A stretch of DNA of 64,000 nt from Pseudomonas gregormendelii (lineage in GTDB: Bacteria; Pseudomonadota; Gammaproteobacteria; Pseudomonadales; Pseudomonadaceae). The stretch is taken from contig NZ_JADEVO010000007.1 in the NCBI RefSeq assembly GCF_017114825.1, positions 1-64,000 of the forward strand, written 5' to 3'. A model generated the notes under the pieces. It searched no databases. It had not been told where the DNA came from and saw nothing but the letters and a program-made list of their open reading frames with translations. Positions within the stretch are counted from its first letter, which is position 1; each line of letters begins with the position of its first letter. A program made the translations under genes and the position numbers. Below, piece after piece: positions 16,641-25,531 of this stretch.

Positions 16641-17347
16641 CACAACGACCTGCGTACAGGTGTCCCGCGCCGCTCGAAGAACGAGAACAGGGCCTCGATC
16701 AGGAAGGTGAGGCACACATACACCCCGGCCACCAGCAGCAACGGTTCATACACCTGCAGGGTTTGTGCGCGCACCACATTGGCCGCGCCCAGCAGGTCGA
16801 TGATCGCAATGGTCGAGGCCAAGGCCGTGGACTTGAGCAGCATCACCGTCTCCCCGGCCAGGGTCGGCAACAGCAGGCGCATGGCCCGCGGCAGGCGCAC
16901 CCGCAACAAGGACTGGCGCGCAGTCATGCCGAACGCCGAGGCCGCTTCCATTTCACCCTTGGGCACCGCCAGCAGCCCACCACGAATCACCTCGCCGACG
17001 TAGGCACCCACCGACAGCACCAGCGCGAACACGATATACCAATAGCCGTCACGCAGATAAGGCCAGAAAAAGCTGCCACGGATCAGCGGGAACTGCGCAA
17101 ACAGGCTGCCCAGACCGTAGTAGAAAATGTAGATCTGGATCAGCAGCGGCGTGCCCCGCAGCACGCTGGTGTAGAACAGGCTGGCCTTGGCGATGAACTT
17201 GTTTTTCGAGATCCGCGCCAACGCCACCAGCACCGCCAGGGCGAAACCGAACACCATCGAGATCAACAGAATGCTGATGGTCGTTTGCAATCCACGGCCC
17301 AGGAGTGCCGCATATTCAACTATCCACGCTGGAATCATTTCATTCAC
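16640..17347 (-). CDS. polar amino-acid ABC transporter permease (HisM/ArtM-like)
   Basis: This 235-residue inner-membrane permease has the HisMQ fold. Visible family elements are the N-terminal GLQTTISILLISMVFGFALAV (in part), RGTPLLIQIYIFYYG, and the EAA loop EAASAFGMTARQSLLRVRLPRAMR which contacts the ATPase. It pairs with the permease upstream (4-base overlap at 17344-17347). Together with the binding protein and the ATPase domain of the fusion protein, it forms one complete importer. Confidence 0.9.
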   Translation of the reverse strand: MNEMIPAWIVEYAALLGRGLQTTISILLISMVFGFALAVLVALARISKNKFIAKASLFYTSVLRGTPLLIQIYIFYYGLGSLFAQFPLIRGSFFWPYLRDGYWYIVFALVLSVGAYVGEVIRGGLLAVPKGEMEAASAFGMTARQSLLRVRLPRAMRLLLPTLAGETVMLLKSTALASTIAIIDLLGAANVVRAQTLQVYEPLLLVAGVYVCLTFLIEALFSFFERRGTPVRRSL

Positions 17348-18057
17348 TCAGCCAAAGGCATCCAGCGACGGATGCGTCGCTCCAGCCGTCCCGAGAGGTA
17401 GTTGGACACCAACGTCACGGCGTAATACATCGCCGCAGCCGTGAGGTAGAACAACAGATAGTGCCGCGTCGAACCCGCCCCTTGCTTGGCGGTGTACAGC
17501 AGCTCATTGGTGCCGACCACGCTGATCAGGGCACTGTCCTTGATCAGGTTGATCCACAGGTTGGCCATCCCCGCCATGGCATAGGGCGCCATGATCGGCA
17601 GCGTAACTCGCCGGAACAGGCCGAACCCGCTGAGCCCGAACGCCCTCGCCGCCTCGATCTGGCCATAGGGGATCGCCTGGATCGCCGCGCGAAAAATCTC
17701 CGAGGCATAGGCGCCCTGGACCAGTCCCAGCACCAGAATTGCCGCCAGCGGGCCGCTGACGTTGACCGCGTCATAACCCACCCTGGCCATCAGCGAATTG
17801 AGCAGCATGGAGCCGACGTAGTACAGCAGCAGGATCAGCAACAACTCCGGAATGGCCCGAAACAACGTGGTGTAGCCGCGCATCAGCGCCGCGATGGGTT
17901 TAGGCGCGCCCAACTTGAGACAGGCCACCACCAGGCCGATAAACAAACCGACCACGAAAGCGCCCGCAGAAATCTGCAGGGTCATCAACAGGCCCTTGAG
18001 CAACGCGCTGCCCCAGCCTGTTTCGCTGAAATTGATCAAATCGAACATTGCTGGCAT
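17344..18057 (-). CDS. polar amino-acid ABC transporter permease (HisQ-like)
   Basis: The 237-residue permease has the same fold as its downstream partner: TLQISAGAFVVGLFIGLVVA near the N-terminus, TTLFRAIPELLLILLLYY, and EAA loop EAARAFGLSGFGLFRRVTLP. ATG 18057 lies 104 bases after the end of the binding-protein gene. A REP-like hairpin occupies that gap and probably lowers permease expression relative to the binding protein. Confidence 0.9.
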   Translation of the reverse strand: MPAMFDLINFSETGWGSALLKGLLMTLQISAGAFVVGLFIGLVVACLKLGAPKPIAALMRGYTTLFRAIPELLLILLLYYVGSMLLNSLMARVGYDAVNVSGPLAAILVLGLVQGAYASEIFRAAIQAIPYGQIEAARAFGLSGFGLFRRVTLPIMAPYAMAGMANLWINLIKDSALISVVGTNELLYTAKQGAGSTRHYLLFYLTAAAMYYAVTLVSNYLSGRLERRIRRWMPLAE

Positions 18058-18099
18058 TTCGGTCTCCAGTCGGCGAACCAGACATCACCACTCCCTCGT

Positions 18100-18142
18100 G
18101 TGGGAGGAGCCCCTGCGGGACCAAAAGCTCTGCTCCCACAGG
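18100..18142. repeat. REP-like hairpin between binding-protein and permease genes
   Basis: TGTGGGAGGAGC (from 18100) and GCTCCCACA (18132-18140) can pair as an intercistronic stem. The location between a periplasmic binding-protein gene and its permease genes is the classical place for transcript processing that gives excess binding protein. Confidence 0.6.
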
Positions 18143-18160
18143 TCATCTTGCAGCCCGGCG

Positions 18161-18943
18161 TCAGAACGCAGGTTTCACGCTCGTACCGAAGTAGCTCTGG
18201 GACAGTTCGTCATAGTCTTTGCTTGCCAGCAGGCTAGAGATTGCCTGGTCCAGTTTGGCCTTGAGCTCAGTGTCATCCTTGCGCAAACCAGCGCCGACGC
18301 CTTTACCGAAAATCGGGTCGTAAGGCACGGTGGCGAGGTAGGCCAGGTTGCTGGCATCGGCCGTCTTGACGAAAGAGGCCATGGCCGTGCCGTCCGCCAT
18401 CATCAGGTCGATACGGCCGGAAATCAGGTCGGCGTTGGCCGAGTCCTGGGTGTCGTAGTACTTCACCTCGGCGATCTTTTCGTAGTTGGCCTTCAGATAG
18501 CTGGCGCTGACGGTCGAGTTCTGCACGCCGATGATCTTGCCTTTGAGATCATCCGGGAACTTGCTCACGGCGGTGCCCTTGGGCCCGACCACCGCGATTG
18601 CCGAATCGTAGTAAGCCTTGCTGAAGGCGATCTGTTTCTCGCGCTCGGCAGTCACCGACATCGAGGAAAAAATCACGTCGATCTTCTTCGCCAGCAAGGA
18701 GGGAATGATGCCGTCCCATGCCACTTCCTTGATCTCGCACTCGGCCTTCATCTCGCTGCACAGCTTATGGATCAGATCAACCTCGAAACCTTTCCACTCA
18801 CCGTTCGCCTGCTTCTCGGTGTACGGCGGATAAGGTTCTGCCGCCACTGCAAACCTGATCGGTGCAGCCTGGGCTGCGCTCATCCCGGCCAGCAGCACGC
18901 ATGCCACGCCCGTCATCCAGTTTGCCAAACGTCGATTTCCCAT
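18161..18943 (-). CDS. polar amino-acid ABC transporter substrate-binding protein
   Basis: The 260-residue periplasmic protein has a signal peptide (MGNRRLANWMTGVACVLLAG..., cleavage near AAQAA) and a SBP_bac_3 domain. Family signatures are FAVAAEPYPPYTEKQ, GFEVDLIHKLC and EIKEVAWDGIIPSLLAKKIDVI. It shares the block KAECEIKEVAWDGIIP and the AAEPYPP segment exactly with the binding protein at 56439-57236, so the two are recent paralogues likely to bind related ligands. It is the second gene of the minus-strand operon, 24 bases after the fusion gene. Confidence 0.9.
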   Translation of the reverse strand: MGNRRLANWMTGVACVLLAGMSAAQAAPIRFAVAAEPYPPYTEKQANGEWKGFEVDLIHKLCSEMKAECEIKEVAWDGIIPSLLAKKIDVIFSSMSVTAEREKQIAFSKAYYDSAIAVVGPKGTAVSKFPDDLKGKIIGVQNSTVSASYLKANYEKIAEVKYYDTQDSANADLISGRIDLMMADGTAMASFVKTADASNLAYLATVPYDPIFGKGVGAGLRKDDTELKAKLDQAISSLLASKDYDELSQSYFGTSVKPAF

Positions 18944-18967
18944 GATTGTTCCCCGTCTTTTTATTGA

Positions 18968-20971
18968 TCAGCGAGTCTGATGAGCGTTGACGAATTGTCG
19001 GCAACGCTCGCTGCGTGGGTGTACGAACACATCGTCCGGCGAACCGGTTTCTTCGATCAGCCCCTGGTGCAGGAAGGCGACCTTGGAGGAGACATCGCGT
19101 GCGAAGGCCATTTCATGGGTCACCAGGATCATGGTCCGGCCTTCTTCGGCGAGAGAGCGGATCACCCGCAGCACTTCGCCGACCAGTTCCGGGTCGAGTG
19201 CGGAGGTGGGTTCATCGAACAGCATGACTTTGGGCCGCATGGCCAAGGCCCGGGCGATGGCGACCCGTTGCTGCTGGCCACCGGAGAGAAACGCCGGGTA
19301 CTCGTTGCGCTTGGCCGCCAGTCCCACGCGTTCGAGCAAGGCTTCGGCCCGTTCGGTGGCCTCCGCGCGGCTTTCTCGCAGGACCTGGGTCGGTGCTTCG
19401 ATAAGGTTTTCCAGCACGGTGCGATGGGGCCAGAGGTTGAAGTTCTGGAACACCATGCCCAGGCTCGAACGGATCCGCACCAGTTGTTTGGCGTCGGACA
19501 CCAATGGCGCCCCCGGCCGATTCTGGTTCAGATGGATGCTTTCGCCATCCACCAGGATGCGGCCCTGGTCGGGTATTTCGAGCATATTGATGCAACGCAG
19601 CAAGGTACTTTTACCCGAGCCGCTGGCGCCAATCAGGGAGATCACTTCACCTTCACGGGCGGTCAGCGAAACACCCTTGAGCACCTCGATATTGCCAAAG
19701 CGTTTGTGCAGGCGATCGACTTCGATCATGGTCTTGCGGGCCACCGCCTCGATCGTCGCCTCGCTGCTCACCCGATTGATCACCGGGCGCGGCGCTTCAC
19801 CGCTCAAAACCAGGACAAATTTGCGAATGCGCTGGCAGGCCTGGGCCAATCGCTCTTCGCCTTGGGTAAACGAGAGCCGCACAAAACCCTGGGCCGGCTC
19901 ACCGAATGCAGCCGCATCCAATACCGAAACATGCGCCTCGCGCAGCAGCCGCCAGGCAAATTCCAGCGACGTCAGGCCGGTGCTGCGCACGTCCAGCAGC
20001 ACAAACATCCCCGCGTCCGGGTTGAGTACCGATATCCCGCGACAATCCGCCAGGCTCTTCACCACCAGGTCGCGGCGACGGCGGTAAATGTCACGCATGC
20101 CGTGGGTGACGTCCGCATGGGACTGCACGGCCTTGAGTGCCGCCTCCATGACAAAACCCGGCAGGCCATAGAGCATGCTCAGCACCAGGTTTTCGACGTG
20201 GGCCACCAGGGTTTCGTTGGCGATGATCCAGCCGATGCGCCAGCCGGTCATGGCGTGGGATTTCGACAGGCTACCGATCACCACGCAACGTTCGGCCATG
20301 CCCGGCATCGCTGCCAGGCACAGGTGCTCACGCTCGAACGTCAGGCTTTCATAGACTTCATCCACTACCACCCACAAGTCATGAACAACGGCCAGCTCGG
20401 CGATCGCCTGCAATTCTTCGCGATTGAGCACGACGCCGGTAGGGTTGTTCGGGTTGGACAGGAACAGGGCTTTGGTGCGCGGGGTAATGGCCTTGGCCAG
20501 CACTGCGGCATCCAGGCGAAAACCGCCATCGGCAGCGCACGGTACGCGCACCAGCGTCGCGCCGGACGCCTTCAGGGTAGCCTCGTAGGTGACGTACATC
20601 GGGTCCAGGGCGATCACTTCGTCGCCAGCTGTCAGCAGGCACATTGATGCGGCGAACAGGGCATTCTGCGCCCCTGCCGTCAAAATCACGTTGGACGCGT
20701 GAAGCTCACGGTGGAACAGGGGGCTATGGCGAGCGGCAATCGCTTCGCGCAATTTCAGGCGACCGGCGATTTCGGTGTAGTGGGTATCGCCCTCACGCAG
20801 GGCATCAATGGCGGCGTCAGTGATGAAGTCAGGGGTGGGGAAGTCCGGATCGCCGACGCTGAGGATAATCACATCCTCGCCCCGGCGCTGGGCTTCATAC
20901 GCTGCGTAGTGAATATCCCAGGCGGCAACGCCGTCACCAGTTATCCGCTGAACAAAGGGTGAAAACCGCAT
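18968..20971 (-). CDS. fused PLP aminotransferase - amino-acid ABC transporter ATPase
   Basis: One uninterrupted 667-codon frame carries two complete proteins. Residues 1-390 are a class I/II aminotransferase: [18 protein letters not shown] near 172-178, and the PLP lysine at about 237 in [15 protein letters not shown]. Residues 415-667 are a HisP/GlnQ-type ATPase: Walker [10 protein letters not shown] (448-456), signature LSGGQQQ (562-568), Walker B VMLFDEP (582-588) and the H-loop in VTHEMAF. The linker (390-414) is short. Met 415 could start a separate ATPase, but no well-spaced ribosome site precedes it (nearest GAGG is 17 bases away). GAGG lies 7 bases before ATG 20971. It is first in the operon and presumably acts on the imported amino compound. 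Confidence 0.88.
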   Translation of the reverse strand: MRFSPFVQRITGDGVAAWDIHYAAYEAQRRGEDVIILSVGDPDFPTPDFITDAAIDALREGDTHYTEIAGRLKLREAIAARHSPLFHRELHASNVILTAGAQNALFAASMCLLTAGDEVIALDPMYVTYEATLKASGATLVRVPCAADGGFRLDAAVLAKAITPRTKALFLSNPNNPTGVVLNREELQAIAELAVVHDLWVVVDEVYESLTFEREHLCLAAMPGMAERCVVIGSLSKSHAMTGWRIGWIIANETLVAHVENLVLSMLYGLPGFVMEAALKAVQSHADVTHGMRDIYRRRRDLVVKSLADCRGISVLNPDAGMFVLLDVRSTGLTSLEFAWRLLREAHVSVLDAAAFGEPAQGFVRLSFTQGEERLAQACQRIRKFVLVLSGEAPRPVINRVSSEATIEAVARKTMIEVDRLHKRFGNIEVLKGVSLTAREGEVISLIGASGSGKSTLLRCINMLEIPDQGRILVDGESIHLNQNRPGAPLVSDAKQLVRIRSSLGMVFQNFNLWPHRTVLENLIEAPTQVLRESRAEATERAEALLERVGLAAKRNEYPAFLSGGQQQRVAIARALAMRPKVMLFDEPTSALDPELVGEVLRVIRSLAEEGRTMILVTHEMAFARDVSSKVAFLHQGLIEETGSPDDVFVHPRSERCRQFVNAHQTR

Positions 20972-21447
20972 GCAAGTGCCTCGTTCAATAAGAAGAAACG
21001 CAAGCCCGCGCTACCAGCCGGGGAAGTGGGTCTCAACATAATCGAAGCTGAACAGTCGTTCAACAGATAATTCCTGCAGATTCGCGTTCAGTGTCAAGAG
21101 GTCGTTTTTACGACAGTGCTGGCGTTTCAAGGTACGTTTGCTGGGGCTGTGCTGGCCGCATCACGAGCAGGCCCGGCGACGCACATCTACCGAGGCCGAC
21201 GTTGGTCATCCTTGCGGTTGATGGGTTTCGTACCAAACATCTAAAGCTAATAGCGCGAACTTCCAGTTCAGGAGTTTTTCCATTCACGCATCGACGTCTC
21301 TGAGACGGGACTTTCAGCCCTACTGAGTACATGCGCTCGCCGAAAGTCCCAGCAGATACAAACATCCCCTTACAAATACACTCCTGGCTTAACTCCGAAT
21401 ATAGAACTACTAGTGATAGGTTACGCCGCTCGATCAGGCCCCTTGAG
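20972..21447. other. 476-base gap: operator plus unassigned sequence
   Basis: Apart from operator 2 (21048-21063), this gap has no gene I can support. It contains a 9-base inverted repeat, GGGACTTTC (21307-21315) / GAAAGTCCC (21342-21350), with a 26-base loop, and an AT-richer stretch 21355-21420 that should hold the promoter of the sialidase-like gene. Open frames here lack ribosome sites and resemble nothing. Confidence 0.5.
21048..21063. promoter_or_regulatory. probable TetR/BetI-type operator 2
   Basis: CTGAAC-AGTC-GTTCAA differs from the perfect repeat at 15082-15097 only in the first base and one spacer base. It lies 77 bases upstream of the fusion-gene start codon, in a suitable place to control the whole transport operon. 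Confidence 0.6.
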
Positions 21448-22752
21448 ATGCCGAGCCGTATGATGCGCATCAATCCTCCCCGCCTTGCCGTTTACGTTGT
21501 GTTGGTGTGCCTGTTCGCGGGCGCCTGGTTTACCCACCCTGCCGCTGTCCATTCCTCCTTCGCCCTGATGAGCCCGGTGATGGCGGTAGCCGACAAAGTG
21601 GCCAAGCCCGTCTACACCAGTCGCTTCGCGTCCTCTGGCCTGGTGGACTTTGTGCATTCCTCGGCGGTTACCGCACTGCCTGACGGCAGCCTGATGTCGG
21701 TCTGGTTCGCCGGCACCCGCGAAGGCGCTGCAGACGTGCAGGTGCGTTCCGCCCGGTTCAACGCGAAAACCGGTGAATGGGGCGCGGAGCAGGTGTTGGC
21801 GACTCGGCAGTCGACCCAGCAAGGCACTCGAAAATACATTCGCAAGCTTGGCAACCCGGTCGTGGCGCTGGCGCCGGACAATCGCCTGTGGCTCTTCTAT
21901 GTCTCGGTGTCGATGGGTGGTTGGGCCGGCAGTGCAGTCAATGTGATGGTCTCCGATGACTTAGGCGATAACTGGTCTGCGCCGCGCCAGTTGATCACCT
22001 CGCCCTTTCTGAATATCAGTACCCTGGTGCGTTCGGCACCCGTGTTTCATGCCGATGGTTCGATCGGCCTTCCTGTGTATCACGAGTTTCTCGGTAAGTT
22101 TGCCGAGTACCTGTACCTGAGCCCGGACGGCGATGTCATCGACAAATTCCGTATCAGTCGTGGCACCAATTCTTTGCAGCCGACGGTGGTTCCGCTGGAT
22201 GGCCAGCGCGGCGTCGCCCTGCTGCGCTATGCCGGCGAGACCCACCACCGAGTGCTGGCAACGCGCACCGAAGACGCCGGGCAAACCTGGAGCGAACCCT
22301 ATCCGCTGGAACCGTCCAACCCAAACTCTTCGCTGGCAGCGGTCGCCACGCCGAAACATGGCTTGCTGGTGGCACTCAATGACCTGCGCGAAGGCCGTTT
22401 CAAGCTGAGCCTGTACGGCACCGATGCTAAAATGGACGACTGGCGCGCCCTACGCGACCTGGATAAATCACCTGACCCGGAAGGCGAGCCGTTTTCCCCG
22501 CAAGCCTACAAGGACATCATCGGCCAGAAATTTCGCGACTCCAGCGGAGCGCTGCGCCAGCCACTGGAAGCGCAGTTCCTGAGCAACCTGGACACCCGGG
22601 TCTGCACCAGTCGCGGGTGTGAGTTCGAGTACGAGTACCCCTACTTCATCCGCAGCCCAGACGGCATGTATCACCTGGTTTATTCCTGGAACAACACCTT
22701 CATCAAGCACGTCACCTTCAACGAAGCCTGGCTGTCCGAGCGCCTGAAATGA
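21448..22752 (+). CDS. exported sialidase-like (BNR repeat) protein
   Basis: The protein of about 434 residues has an N-terminal membrane anchor or signal (LAVYVVLVCLFAGAWF) and a sialidase-type beta-propeller. Two Asp boxes are visible, SDDLGDNW and TEDAGQTW, and an FAGTREG segment lies near the N-terminus of the propeller. True sialidase activity is not proven: the Arg triad cannot be checked without a structure. Possible starts are ATG 21448, 21460 and 21463; no strong ribosome site decides. Its stop overlaps the start of the membrane-protein gene (ATGA), and the LTA-synthase-like genes follow, so it probably acts on an envelope glycan. Confidence 0.75.
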   Translation: MPSRMMRINPPRLAVYVVLVCLFAGAWFTHPAAVHSSFALMSPVMAVADKVAKPVYTSRFASSGLVDFVHSSAVTALPDGSLMSVWFAGTREGAADVQVRSARFNAKTGEWGAEQVLATRQSTQQGTRKYIRKLGNPVVALAPDNRLWLFYVSVSMGGWAGSAVNVMVSDDLGDNWSAPRQLITSPFLNISTLVRSAPVFHADGSIGLPVYHEFLGKFAEYLYLSPDGDVIDKFRISRGTNSLQPTVVPLDGQRGVALLRYAGETHHRVLATRTEDAGQTWSEPYPLEPSNPNSSLAAVATPKHGLLVALNDLREGRFKLSLYGTDAKMDDWRALRDLDKSPDPEGEPFSPQAYKDIIGQKFRDSSGALRQPLEAQFLSNLDTRVCTSRGCEFEYEYPYFIRSPDGMYHLVYSWNNTFIKHVTFNEAWLSERLK

Positions 22753-23360
22753 TCAACCTGTGGCAAGCCCATCTCAGTTTCGCAATGATCATATTCCTCC
22801 TGCTGCCCGGCTTTGGCCTCGGCCGGCTCTGGCGCGGGGGGCTGCTGCTGGCCTTGCTCGCCGCCAGTTTCATTCCTCTGGACGGTTTGACGGTGGCGGC
22901 TTATCTGCGCAGTCACATCGATGACCTGGCGATTACCACGATGATCCTGATGGCGTGGGCGTGCCTGCGCCGCCTGGAAATCCTCGCGCCTGCGCCACGT
23001 GGATATGTCGGCGTGCTGGTGATCTTCGCCGCCATGGCCGTGCTGTTGTATCCGGCGACGCTGGGCTGGACGTACGTCGATCCATACCGGCTGGGTTTCA
23101 GCCCGCGCGTGCTGCTGACCTTGATTGCCTTGCTCACGCTCGGCCTGTACTACCTGCGCAACGGCCTGGCAGTGGCCATGCTGGCGGGCGCGACCCTGGC
23201 CTTTATGGTGGGGCTCAAACCTTCGCACAACTATTGGGATTACCTGGTGGATCCACTGCTGGCGCTGTATTGCTGCGTTGCGCTGCTGGTGCTCGGCACC
23301 CGCCAGGCCTATCGCTGGTTCCTCAGCCGGCGTGGATCGGCTAGCCACAGGTCCATTTAG
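22749..23360 (+). CDS. polytopic membrane protein of unknown function
   Basis: I do not recognise the family. The 203-residue protein has about six hydrophobic segments (for example MIIFLLLPGFGLG, LLLALLAASFIPL, VLVIFAAMAVLLY, VLLTLIALLTLGL, LLALYCCVALLVLG) and a basic C-terminus, so it is an inner-membrane protein. It overlaps the sialidase-like gene by 4 bases and precedes the first LTA-synthase-like gene by 29 bases, which places it in the same envelope operon. Confidence 0.75.
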   Translation: MINLWQAHLSFAMIIFLLLPGFGLGRLWRGGLLLALLAASFIPLDGLTVAAYLRSHIDDLAITTMILMAWACLRRLEILAPAPRGYVGVLVIFAAMAVLLYPATLGWTYVDPYRLGFSPRVLLTLIALLTLGLYYLRNGLAVAMLAGATLAFMVGLKPSHNYWDYLVDPLLALYCCVALLVLGTRQAYRWFLSRRGSASHRSI

Positions 23361-23389
23361 ATTTAACGACTTTAAACAGGGGAACAGGG

Positions 23390-25426
23390 ATGGGTTGGTT
23401 GCAATCGAGACGCTTGCATTACTGGTTGGGCGCGACCGCGATCGTGTTTGCGCTGTTCGCGGTATTGCGAGTGGTGTTCTTCTTCGGCTTTTCAGGGTTT
23501 GACTCTAGCGCCCTGAGCGCCCAACCCGCCATTGTGGAAACCCTGGGCATCGGCTTTCGTTTCGACTTGCGCCTGGCCATCCTCACCGTGTTGCCCCTGG
23601 CGTTGCTGGCGTGGATTCCGCGCTGGAACCTAACCACCAGCCGCGTGCTGCGCCTTGTCGCCAGGGTCTATCTGGTGGCGGCCCTGAGTGTTCTGCTGCT
23701 GATCTACATCATCGATTTTGGTCACTACGCCTACCTTGGTGTGCGCATCAATGCCACCGTGCTGCGCTTCATCGAGGACGCGCAGATCTCCCGCGACATG
23801 GTCTGGCAGACGTACCCGGTGATCTGGATCAGCCTCGGCTGGCTGGCCACGGTAGCGCTGGTGACCCTTGCCTTGGTGCGCCTGGAACGGGTCACGCTGG
23901 ATCGCCCGCGCAAGGTCATTCACCCACTCTCCGCCACCTGGGGCAGTGCGTTGATGGTGGTGCTGGTGCTGCTGGGCATCCTCGGCCGAGTAGAAAACAT
24001 GAACCTGGAAAATCCGGTTCCCCTGCGCTGGAGCGATGCGTTTTTCTCCAGCAACAACCAGATCGCGGCATTGGGCCTGAACCCGGTGATTTTCCTCTAC
24101 GACACGGTCAAGGTTGGCCAGTCCCGGTACGACGAACAGCAGGTGCGCGAGCACTACGCAGTCATGTCCCGCTACCTGGGCGTCGACCAGCCGGACGCGC
24201 AAACCCTCAATTTTGTTAGGCACCAGGCGCCGCAACCCTACAAGATTCCCGGCTCGCGCCCACCGAACGTGATGTTCGTGATGCTCGAATCCCTGGGTAC
24301 CAGCGCTGTCGGGGCCTACGGCAACCCGATCGATCCGACGCCGAACATTGACCGGCTCGCCAAGCAGAGCTGGTTCTTCGAGCATTTCTACGTGCCAGTC
24401 ACCGGCACCGCAAAAACCGTGTGGGCGAGCATTTCCGGGGTGCCCGATGTCACCCGCCAGGAAACCGCGACGCGCAACCCGCTGATCACCCAGCAGAACA
24501 CCCTGATCAACGCCTTCACCGGCTACGAGAAGATCTACACCATCGGCGGCAACTCCGGCTGGGCCAACATGAACGCGCTGATTCGCCAGAGCATCGATGG
24601 CGTGCGGTTGTACGAGGAGCGCGACTGGAAAGCGCCGGTCGTCGATGTCTGGGGGATTTCCGACCTGGACCTGTTCAAGGAAACCGACACGATCCTGCAG
24701 GCGCTGCCCAAGGACAAACCGTTCTTTGCCTATGTGCAAACCGCCGGCAATCATCGCCCTTTTACCATCCCCGCGCTCAATGACGGCTTCGAGGTCAAGC
24801 ACCCGACCCTGGCCGAAGTTCAGGCTGCCGGCTCGCGCAGTGTCGAGCAGTACAACGCCGTGCGCCTGCTGGACTTCAACATCGGTCGCCTGATGGAAAT
24901 CGCCAAGGCAGGCGGCTGGTACGAGAACACCATTTTCGTGCTGTTTGGCGATCACAACACCCGCATCGCGCAGATCCCGTTTCTGGCCCCGGCCTACGAA
25001 CAGCTGGGCCTGGAAAGCAATGCCGTCCCGATGATCATCCATGCCCCTGCGCTGCTGGGCTCGCGCACCGTCGAGGAAGCAGTGGGCCTGGTGGATTTGC
25101 TGCCCACCGTGGCCGGCATGGCGGGCCTGGAGTTTCGCAACAGCGGCATGGGCCGGGATATCCAGCAACCCGCCCCCGAAGGCGAACGCGTGGTGCCGCT
25201 GGTCTTGCGTGAGGGCACCTTCCCGCTGATTGCCGGCGTGACCCAGCATTTCATGGTGCAGATGGAACACGACGGCAGCTCGCCGACCTTGCACGACCTG
25301 GCGTCGATGACCCCGACGGATGACGTGGCCCGGCAGAACCCCGAGGAGTTCAAGCGCCTCGTGCAATTGACCCGTGGCATGCACGAAACTTCGAGGCTGA
25401 TGCTCTACCAGAACGTGCGCAAGTAA
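23390..25426 (+). CDS. LTA-synthase-family phosphoglycerol transferase/sulfatase, copy 1
   Basis: The 678-residue protein has about five N-terminal membrane helices (residues 10-200) and a C-terminal periplasmic sulfatase-fold domain from about 285 (PPNVMFVMLESLGTSAVGAYG). The metal/nucleophile region TGTAKTVWASISG supplies the catalytic Thr, and LFGDHNTR near residue 525 the later metal ligands. Family members (LtaS, OpgB) move phosphoglycerol or phosphoethanolamine onto a glycan. It follows the membrane-protein gene with GGGGAACAGGG at the ribosome site. Confidence 0.85.
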   Translation: MGWLQSRRLHYWLGATAIVFALFAVLRVVFFFGFSGFDSSALSAQPAIVETLGIGFRFDLRLAILTVLPLALLAWIPRWNLTTSRVLRLVARVYLVAALSVLLLIYIIDFGHYAYLGVRINATVLRFIEDAQISRDMVWQTYPVIWISLGWLATVALVTLALVRLERVTLDRPRKVIHPLSATWGSALMVVLVLLGILGRVENMNLENPVPLRWSDAFFSSNNQIAALGLNPVIFLYDTVKVGQSRYDEQQVREHYAVMSRYLGVDQPDAQTLNFVRHQAPQPYKIPGSRPPNVMFVMLESLGTSAVGAYGNPIDPTPNIDRLAKQSWFFEHFYVPVTGTAKTVWASISGVPDVTRQETATRNPLITQQNTLINAFTGYEKIYTIGGNSGWANMNALIRQSIDGVRLYEERDWKAPVVDVWGISDLDLFKETDTILQALPKDKPFFAYVQTAGNHRPFTIPALNDGFEVKHPTLAEVQAAGSRSVEQYNAVRLLDFNIGRLMEIAKAGGWYENTIFVLFGDHNTRIAQIPFLAPAYEQLGLESNAVPMIIHAPALLGSRTVEEAVGLVDLLPTVAGMAGLEFRNSGMGRDIQQPAPEGERVVPLVLREGTFPLIAGVTQHFMVQMEHDGSSPTLHDLASMTPTDDVARQNPEEFKRLVQLTRGMHETSRLMLYQNVRK

Positions 25427-25531
25427 CGGCCTGACAAGTGCTGGCGGACAAATGTGACCTTATATATCCGGGCCAGTTTTGCCGGCACTTGATACCATCC
25501 AGCACACTTGTGTGACGATTTAGTGGCTGGA

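Noticed and set aside
18980..20647. Long open frame (555 codons) opposite the aminotransferase-ATPase fusion
   Set aside because: The fusion has clear catalytic motifs; the opposite frame has none and is His/Gln-rich, as shadows are.
14012..20971. Ectoine/hydroxyectoine (doe/eut) degradation cluster
   Set aside because: A DoeB-like deacylase, aminotransferase and ABC importer are present, but no DoeA/EutD hydrolase, no GabR-type regulator and no dehydrogenase.
21108..21473. 121-codon frame in the gap before the sialidase-like gene
   Set aside because: No ribosome site, odd composition, and it crosses the probable promoter and start of the real gene.
23630..25384. Long open frame (584 codons) antisense to the first LTA-synthase-like gene
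   Set aside because: Shadow of a well-supported gene; His/Gln-rich with no recognisable domain.
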